DNA of 64,000 nt, taken from the NCBI GenBank assembly GCA_940671915.1, contig CALNVZ010001263.1, positions 19,631 through 83,630 on the forward strand, given 5' to 3'. The DNA comes from Paracentrotus lividus. Lineage: Eukaryota; Echinodermata; Echinoidea; Camarodonta; Echinidae. Positions 57,001 through 64,000 of the stretch are shown one piece after another. Position 1 is the first letter of the stretch. The number at the start of each line of letters is the position of its first letter. Made by a program: the position numbers and the translations under genes. A model generated the notes under the pieces. That model was not told the origin of the DNA. It was given only the letters and a program-made list of their open reading frames with translations, and searched no databases.

Positions 57001-59655
57001 GATCCGGATCATAATTATATAGTCAATTAAGCCTGGGTTACACCAGAACCGAATCAGCTGCGAATCCACCCGAATACACTATTCGGGAGTATTCTGTTCT
57101 CCCTCCCAGAACAAGCGAAAATTCGGGAGGGATTCGGCTCGTTTTGAAATGTTCAAAAACCAGCCGAAGTACCCTAAAAAACACTCCCGAATGTGTCCCC
57201 CTCAAAGTGAGATACCATCCGTAGGGATCATAATGTGCCTTTAAGGTATGAAGGAATAAAACCATTGTCCTTTTTCAGCTGAAATTTCCAAGCCTGTTAA
57301 TTGTTCCCATCCCAGGCCACTGAATTGTTAATGAATAAAACGTGATATTTAAAAGTGCATGACAAGTGACAATGCACAACACTCAGTAGTCAAAGGATAA
57401 AGCGGCTACAAACAATCATTGTTGCGTCATTATTTCAATGGATTTCCGGTTTTATCTTGTGCATTTCAGTGGACTAGAAACTTCCAGCTGTACGGAAGTT
57501 GTACACGTTTGGGAGGTTTTTTTCGTGCTGGGAGTTTTTTCTCGTACGGTTCTATTGTTCGAATCTATTGTCAATTGCCGTACAACTCTAAACCCCGCAA
57601 CAGAATACGGGCTTCCGAGTTCAGTCTCCAGTAGGGTGGCGAAAGCATAGTTCAACTTATATAGGACCCGGGAAACAAAATGGCGGCTGACACATTGAAG
57701 TAATGTTCGGTTTGGTATTTATTAAATGTAGAACGAAGAAATAAAATGACGAAGTCCACGTACAGTCACAAGCAAAGCGGTAAAGGTGCATAATATGAAC
57801 AGTTTTAGAGGCTGGGCTTATAAAGACGCGCAAAACCATGCTTCCATCCGCAAAAAAATGGCTAACTCAACATGGCCAACATAAGCTCTAACATAAAATC
57901 GCTCTCGAAAGCTCTAACATAAAAATGGCTCTAACACAAAATGGCTCTAACATAAAATGGCTCTAACATAAAATGGCTGCTGAGCCACACATGAGCTTCG
58001 CCTATATATCAATTTTGCTAATGGTTAAGGGAATCAAGTCCAACAAGCCCCGCCTCCTGTATAACAAACTAACCAATGAAAGCACCGCGCACCCTTTTCC
58101 CTTTCTAGTCCATTGCACAATAAACAATAGAGCACGTGCTTTTAGGTTCCAAAAGTAGGCGTGTCTAACATGACCAGAAATATGCCAGGGGACGCTAATT
58201 AAATATTCCCTAAAACCTTGCACCCGGAAAAGCTATGAATAGGACAGGATGCTATTACTATATATTGTTAACAGAAATACATTTAACCGACTTAGCACAT
58301 GTACGAATGTCATGAATGCCGACTACCGCTCAGGCAGGGACCGTCTCCAAATAGCTTAATACAATCCCCCGACCCAATACAATTACAGTGCATACATAAT
58401 AAGATCCCTTAATTTAATGTGAACGAACTTAAATAGATAAACCTATAGAAACCTTCTAAACTCTGTCATTTCACTGACAATTAGTGGCCTAGCGCCCTCT
58501 TTAATATTGAATTATATTATAATTATTCAACTGGGAAAACGGTCAATAGACCGTACCACTACAAAAGTATTTACTGAAGGGTTTTATAATTTCAAAGAAT
58601 ATCTTAAAGTTAATGACTTTCAACATTTTAAGCAAATTCCAGGCATAGTAGAGTCAATGTAGTTTTTTTAAAAATACATTAAATACATGTGCACATATTA
58701 CCTGCACATGCAGGTAATATGGGCACTTTGGTGATGACGTTAACATTTGAATATTGCAGACAGGGGGGTTGGTGATAATTGTTTTTCTACACAATAAAAG
58801 TTAGAGCAGTAGTTATTGATTCATATAGACAAAGATTAGACTGTGTGTCATATTGTAATTTTATGCAAATTAGGCAAATGAGCTTAGGGGGCCCATATTA
58901 CCTGCATGTATACCCTATAGATATTGGCGGGTGCGACGGGGGGGGGGGGAACTCAAAGTAATAAATGAAAATGCACGATATTGCCTTAAGAATGTGAAAT
59001 ATTAACCTTCTATCATTTCTGATCCACTCATGCATTTAGAGTGTCCAAAAACTGATATTTGAGAGAATTTTTTAAATATTTTCACAACTTGTTTGTCGCC
59101 ATCTGGTGTTGAAGTACGATTTCTAGGGATAATCCATGCTTATATTTATATTTAATAAGCTAGAAATAGTTTTATTGATGATGTAAGATATACGTGCTTC
59201 AACTATACAACTAGAACTACAACTGTATGGGTACAAAGTGTCTTTTCAATGCGAAATTTTAGCCCAAACAAAAGAAATTGACTGTTCTTTAAACATATTC
59301 ATTTTCAAAAGGATGTGTTTTTTTTTTAATAATTTTTTCACAAAATGACCCCCCTAGAGTAAAAATAATTAAATTTTTGTAATGAAATGTCACTTAGAAT
59401 GAACTAGTATGACATTTCTGTAACTTTAGATTAAAAATTGTATTCACAATTTGATTTGAGGAGGAATACAAGGCATTTTATTATTGGGCCAATATGTCGC
59501 CCCATAAAGGGCCCCAGGAAACGATGGAGGGGTGTGAAAATTATGACCCCATAAATTTCCAATAACTTGTACCCTAATGAACCTAAAAATGCAAATATAT
59601 TAATTTTGGCGTTAAAATCGCACGAGAGATGTTTAAGTGACATACCATACCGCAC

Positions 59656-60405
59656 TACTATGGCGATCCTTGCGAATCACACAGGCGATCGAGTGTTTTC
59701 TACCTGATGGCAGCCTGTCGCTTTTGGTTCGTGATTGTCCTCTCAGTCGCGCATTATAATGTGGGTCGTGAGTGATTTTTGAAAATTTCACAAATTTGAG
59801 GCGACTGTACAGTATCTGAATGGGAGGCCGATCCTGATTTTGGTCATGTTGGTGAAAGTAGTTGGCGACAAAGGCCGTAGCGGCTTAAATTTCACTGGCC
59901 GTTTGGTTCAGTGGTGTGTGCAACGTACGCTGTAGCGTGGTAAACCTACAACTGGCCGCCGTTCCGCTCTGCTAAATATGATCTATCTGGCGACAACCTA
60001 CGAAAGCACCTTGTCGCGACAAGAGAAGACATGCTACGGTCATTGACGTCAACCTAACTGACGCCGGCTTTTGGGTTAAACTTGTTGAAAATCCAACGAC
60101 GAACTGAATTTTGCTCAGTCTCTTTAGGCGATAGACGCGATAATTCACGATTTTGAAGGCGATTGGACCTGCCAATGGTGGCGACAGGTAGTTCGTAGGT
60201 TGTCGCCACAACGTTTGCCTTCTGTGGGATAGAATTTTAGGCGACAATGCGCGATGTTGCGATGCTCAAACAAAGCGAACCTTCGCAAGTCCATCGGGAG
60301 TTTTTTGGCTGCCAAAGATTTTGCCGATGCATCGGAAGTTGCTGCCGAAGCCTGAAAAAACTCCACTGATAGTAAGTCATGGTGGTTTTAAGATTGCTAA
60401 CTATA
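59656..60405. repeat. GGCGACA-rich inverted repeat region
   Basis: GGCGACAACCTACGAA at 59989-60004 is exactly mirrored at 60192-60207. TTGTCGCGACAAG (60011) and many GCGACA/TGTCGC motifs lie around it. A transposon core is likely, but its ends are not clear. Confidence 0.55.
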
Positions 60406-60845
60406 CAGGCTGCATCAAATAAAAAGGTACAGTTGGAAATTTGTTTGTTTAATTATGAAAATTAATCACACTCTAATGGTATTCAATATTTCTACAAAGG
60501 AGTAACATCAGGCATTCTTTAGCATCTATTTATTTATATATTTTTTTATTTTTTATTATTTCTTTAAAAAATCTCATTTGATGTTGTAGATCCGGAGATA
60601 TTATGATCACTTTTCTATAATCAGGAAAATCAATTTTGCGCATGTTTTTCCATGGTCTCTATTTGGGTTTTGCGCATAGTGGCCACGAATTCATCGCTCC
60701 GGAAAAATAAATGTATGTAATATCGATCATCTCATCTTCGCACATTTTTTTAAATTGTTGTACCAAATACAGACATGATTTCAGAAGATGTCATACCTTA
60801 ATTATTTTTCCTCCATTGTTCCATTCTTTTTGAAACAGTCTGCAG
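60406..60845. mobile_element. TA-flanked MITE with CAGNCTG ends, copy 2
   Basis: CAGGCTGCATCAAATAAAAA then GGTACA at the left; TTTTTGAAACAGTCTGCAG at the right. Shares internal blocks with 29727-30172 (TCTATAATCAGGAAAATCA, GCATAGTGGCCACGAA). More diverged than copy 1. Confidence 0.65.
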
Positions 60846-60959
60846 TATTCCAAAATGGCCCGGTGCCTTTGCGATGCTTTCGTTAATGCCTTCGTGTTCA
60901 GAGTAAAATTTTGGGTTTTCCGCCATCGTGTGTCCATCGCTGCTAACCATCGGGACAGT

Positions 60960-61095
60960 GTACGCGGGCTTTAGTGGCGGTTTGAACGTGCTGCGAACGG
61001 TAAAAAGTGAACGAGCGGTTTACTCGGTATGAACTGGATAACAATGGATTGTGGACGAGATAAAGACATGGTTGACGTAACGACGACTATTTAGG
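60960..61095 (+). mobile_element. GTCACACTGA-family fragment
   Basis: GGTTTGAACGTGCTGCGAAC and GATAACAATGGATTGTGGAC match 15615-15720. It is truncated where the SINE begins. Confidence 0.7.
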
Positions 61096-61315
61096 AGGAG
61101 GAGGAGTATTGGGTTTTGACAGACGTGTATCAATCAGATATGATTATTTACGTCTGGAACCGACCTTTAACGTCACCATCCGAGAGACGTGACTGGGTTT
61201 CGAACCAGGGTCCGCTCCATGTCAGTTTGTAGGCTGATTCAGAGAGTTGGTAATAAGCGTTAGCGCTCGACCAACTCCTGATCCCTAATTAGGAATGGAC
61301 TAGCATCGTTTATAA
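61096..61315 (-). mobile_element. tRNA-derived SINE
   Basis: On the minus strand the A-box-like GTTGGTCGAGCGCTAACG is followed by the B-box CTGGTTCGAAACC. A ~100 bp tail contains GGTCGGTTCCAGACGTAAAT and ends in CTC repeats (CTCCTCCTCCT). Head, body and short tandem tail fit a tRNA-derived SINE. Flanked by pieces of the GTCACACTGA family. Confidence 0.65.
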
Positions 61316-61341
61316 GGGGCCGTCACACTGAGGTCGTTCTA

Positions 61342-63180
61342 CAGTGCGTCCCAAAAAGAACTATACACTTTTGAAATGGCTGCCAAATAAAAAAATATAT
61401 GATTTTAGGTATTGAAATTTACATGTATGGAAAGCTCATTATCCCAAATTTCATATGACATCAAAAAGTCCGATAATAAGTCATGCATGAATGAGCAGCG
61501 TTCACTTTTGTAATGGGTATGAATTTAGGGGTGCGAAATTGCCCTATCCAATTTGTATGAGGAAAAGTCATTTTGGGAGCTTATGGAATTGAGGATTAAT
61601 ATGATTCTGATTCAATTATGTGAGATGGAGTTTGCTAATGAAATATTGTTGAATTGGGGATTACATTTCATGCATGATGAAAGGAATATGTATTCCTATT
61701 GTTGCATTGCTACTTTCCAATTATATTAAATAAGGTCCTTCAGTGGTGTGTTATCTCTCTCTTTCCTCTCTCTTTTTCTTGCTCCTCCCTTTTCCGCTCT
61801 CTCTTCTTTCTCTCGTCTCCTTCTCTCTCTCTCTCGTCTCTCTCTTCGTCTCTCTCTCTCTTTGTCTTCCTGCCTCTCTCCTCTCGTCTTTCTTTCTCTC
61901 ACCTGTCTCCTCACCTCTTTCCTATCTATCTCTGTCTTTTTGCATGGTGTGTTTTGACGCATTCATATTCATTGGTTTCTACTTTTCAATATCCTGACTA
62001 CCTTCCTCCGCATCACGGTCTTTTTCTCACATTTACCACATGGGATGGTTGATACTAAATCTATCATCCTATCAATTCAATCAGTTCCATAATTAGCATC
62101 TAAAACATCCAGACTAGCAATCATTTAATCAAACGAGTGTGCAGTCTCAAATGTTTCAACTAATCAATCAGAGGCATTACAGTCATCTTCATACAGTTTA
62201 CTTTCAATCACATGTTACTGTTATCCAATAAATCAATTCAACTCAATTGATCACTTACCACTACAGTCATTTTAACAATTTGGACTTTTGTAAAGGAATA
62301 TTAGCAGTGTAACACAATTTGTGAAATTAACATGTCAGTCTTTAACTCTAACTCTCTCATTCTTTTATTTTGTAATGTGCTAATGTTGATGTCACAAGTG
62401 CTGTGGTTTATACTTTCTTTTTCTTTTTTCTTTTTCTTTCTTTCTTACTTCTTGCTTTTTTTTTTTTTTTATTTAGGGGGGGGGGTTAAAAACGATTCAG
62501 TGCTTTACATAATCCTTCAATGGATTAAAGAAATCATAATATCCTGCCCCATTAATTCTGGGTAAGATTATCTAAACTCTCATTGGAATAATTTAATATC
62601 AGGTGGGATTATTAATGAAATCTCTAAAAATGTTTGTTGAAAACAAAAAGAACCGTCAATGGAGTTGACATTCAGACAATCCAAAGATCATGAATACCGA
62701 TCATCAAACTGATCAAAATCTTACCTGCATCTCACACGGTTCTGCAACCGCCATCCCTGACGTGACCACTAAAAACAACTTGAATAAACTTGGAAAGTTA
62801 CATGGGTATAATAGGAAATACATATTCCTGTTCATTGCATGCATGAAAATATAATCCCCAATTCAACAAATTTCACTTAGCAAACCCCAACTCATCATAA
62901 TTGATCAGTAATTCTGCATAATATCATCCTCAATTCCATAAGCTCCAAATGACTTTCCTCATACATATTGGTAGGGCAATTCCTGCGCACCCTAATTTTC
63001 ATACCCTTTACAAAAGTGAACGCTGCTCATTCATGCATGACTTATTTTCGGATTTTTTTTGATATCATATGAAATTTGGGATAATGAGCTTTCCATACAT
63101 GTAAATTTCATTACCTAAAATCATATACTTTTTATTTGGCAGCCATTTCAAAAGTGTATAGTTCTTTTTGGGACGCACTG
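61342..63180. mobile_element. CAGTGCGTCC-ended TA element, long form
   Basis: CAGTGCGTCCCAAAAAGAAC mirrors GTTCTTTTTGGGACGCACTG exactly. Arms of ~340 bp (61342-61690, 62840-63180). The empty site GTTCTATAACG in sister copies shows that TA was duplicated (61340-61341, 63181-63182). The interior has a (CT)n tract (61750-61925), a G-run (62477-62486) and no transposase. Same ends as the short form at 46444. Confidence 0.9.
61750..61930. repeat. (CT)n-rich tract
   Basis: TCTCTCTC/CTCTTTC low-complexity DNA with frames open on both strands by composition. Confidence 0.9.
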
Positions 63181-64000
63181 TATAACGTTCTATAACGTTC
63201 TTGCCCGTTCTTTAAAAAAAATTGCTGAACGGGCTTTGGTCGGGTTGGAACTTAGAACTTTGAAAAATAATTTCTTGAATACGATACTAGGCAGTTCATA
63301 AATAGTTCTCGTTACGTCAATTCCGTCTTTATCGCGTCCGCAATACGTTGTTATCCAGTTCAGACCGAGTAAACGGCTCGTTCACGCTATACCGTTCGTA
63401 GCACGTCCAAATCGTCACTAAAAGTGCCCATGCGCAGCATGATAAAAGTTAGCTACCATGTTTGTAGTACGTCCTACTCGTTCAGAGTAAATCCTTCCCG
63501 TTTAAGGAACGTTGTCACTACGTTTAATTTTAGAACTGGAAACCAGTACGATTTCTTTGAACATGTTAAAAAAAATCGGAATGCCTTTCCGTTCTCTCCG
63601 TTCGGGCCCGTTCGCCAAGTTCGTAAAGAGATTGTAAACGGTCTGTACTATATTCTAAAAGGTCTGTACTACGTTCAGTCCGTGTGTAAACATATTGAGC
63701 CCGTTCACCAAGAACTACCAAGAACGCAGTGAGAACTAGGTTAGTGTGACGGGAATTATGACATGCCGTTCTGTTTAAAAAATGAAACGTATTGCTATCC
63801 AAGCCCATGCTATAAAGTCCTTAGCAGATTGAAATAGGTCTCAAGTACGTCCACTCCGTGTGTACATAGATTAAGCCCGTTCTGCAATAATTTCAATACG
63901 GTACGTTCCTAAAAGGTAATGACCCATTCTAGAGCGGCGTGGCTCGTCTTCGCCGCACTCCGTGCATTCATCAACCGATCTGCTAATCCCTCGTCCAACC

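Larger units (their letters stand above)
54468..57612. mobile_element. GCCCGTATTCTGTTCCGGGG-ended element
   Basis: GCCCGTATTCTGTTCCGGGG then TTTAGAGTTGT mirrors ACAACTCTAAACCCCGCAAC then AGAATACGGGC ending at 57612. Comparison with the left LTR-like copy at 37.37 kb shows the uninterrupted site. CTCCG and TTCCG flank it (one mismatch). It carries the GACGTCTC-type repeat (54600-55780), a C-run (56870-56880) and A-rich DNA (56881-56965). No transposase. Confidence 0.78.
54436..58563 (+). mobile_element. LTR-like repeat, right copy, split by an insertion
   Basis: Starts TGTAAGAGGACCGTCTCAGA (54436) and, after the insertion at 54468-57612, resumes CGAGTTCAGTCTCCAGTAGG and runs to CCGTACCACTACA at 58563. 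About 983 bp without the insertion, co-linear with the left copy (955 bp) but in opposite orientation. Contains TATATAGGACCCGGGAAAC, a TTATAAAGACGCGC block and repeated CTAACATAAAATGGCT units at 57890-57975. Confidence 0.68.
35841..58917. mobile_element. GCAGGTAATATGGGCC-family element split by an insertion
   Basis: TAGGGTACATGCAGGTAATA (35841) mirrors TATTACCTGCATGTATACCC ending near 58917. Each half also holds an internal copy of the terminal motif: GCAGGTAATATGGGCC near 36220 and the back-to-back pair around 58695-58725. Its own sequence is about 35841-36446 plus 58564-58917, roughly 0.95 kb; the rest is inserted. That both halves belong to one element is inferred from inverted ends and the matching internal motif. 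Confidence 0.6.
31162..59655. mobile_element. Outermost TA-flanked inverted-repeat element filled by nested insertions
   Basis: GTGGGGTATG at 31162 mirrors CATACCGCAC ending at 59655, each flanked by TA (31160-31161, 59656-59657). The arms pair further inward: AACTGCCAAAATTAATTTTC against AATATTAATTTTGGCGTT; GGGGCGACATTTGGGCCCAA against TTGGGCCAATATGTCGCCCC; and GACAACAGATGGCGACAA (32878) against TTGTCGCCATCTGGTGTTG (59094). The left arm is split by the element at 31606-32788. Own sequence is about 31162-31605, 32789-35840 and 58918-59655; all else arrived later. Identity between arms is moderate, so it is old. Superfamily inferred as mariner-like from TA only. Confidence 0.6.
61318..64000 (+). 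mobile_element. GTCACACTGA-family element split by a TA element, runs to window edge
   Basis: GGGGCCGTCACACTGAGGTC begins at 61318. After the insertion at 61342-63180 it resumes TATAACGTTCTATAACGTTC and follows 22740-23420 closely, by eye nearly base for base for 600 bp. Similarity fades after ~63895, where a different GC-richer sequence (GAGCGGCGTGGCTCGTCTTC) begins. Confidence 0.8.

Noticed and set aside
36447-58563. Polinton/Maverick element (long inverted ends plus integrase)
   Set aside because: Ends are TG...CA instead of AG...CT, the coding remnants are gag and gypsy-type integrase, and no polymerase B, packaging ATPase or capsid frame is seen.
61699-62052. S/L-rich plus frame and R/E-rich minus frame
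   Set aside because: Both are translations of a CT-rich tract inside a TA element.

Overview
This window looks like eukaryotic DNA from a marine invertebrate, and a sea urchin is the best guess. The evidence is one spliced NLR-type immune receptor gene with an N-terminal Death domain, a class greatly expanded in echinoids; AT-rich intergenic DNA with long homopolymer runs; and dense, mostly non-autonomous transposons. Nothing bacterial is seen. The host call is an inference.

Layout. 1-2247 is a segment of unknown origin, cut off by a 25-base assembly gap (2248-2272). 2273-20900 is a field of mobile elements: TIR elements, three copies of one ~1 kb family (4531, 16752, 18774), two fold-back elements whose arms are GC-rich minisatellites (6153-7834 and 8274-10533), a Harbinger-derived element with a broken HARBI1-like fragment (10562-11602), and two decayed non-LTR reverse transcriptase pieces (about 12570 and 18070). 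21216-25377 is a TA-flanked inverted-repeat element holding three head-to-tail units of another family.

25500-29500 holds the gene-like content. A Crypton-like N-terminal exon lies on the minus strand (26405-26564). Facing away from it is a Death-NACHT gene on the plus strand with three coding exons (27124-27206, 27362-27666, 27960-29494), whose splice sites and phases agree over 641 codons. No leucine-rich-repeat exon is visible. All 34 kb downstream is repeats.

31162-59655 reads as one element with TA-flanked inverted ends, filled by successive insertions. Inside it are a GGTAATATGGGCC-family element (35841-58917), an interval bracketed by ~0.96 kb LTR-like repeats in inverted orientation (36447-58563) with Ty3/gypsy gag and integrase fragments, an ACCATT-array element (41296-54138), a TA-flanked element (42542-46125), and a last layer inside that (42851-44386, 44389-44864, 44998-45947). 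Several layers show exact TA duplications or rejoin to an intact copy of the target sequence, so the order of insertion can be read. A coding-like fragment of unknown family lies in the outermost layer (about 33406-33910, minus).

59656-64000 holds more elements, a tRNA-derived SINE and a fresh-looking copy of the GTCACACTGA family split by a TA-flanked element. Apart from the NLR gene, and possibly the Crypton-like exon and the 33.4 kb fragment, no open reading frame here looks like a working gene.
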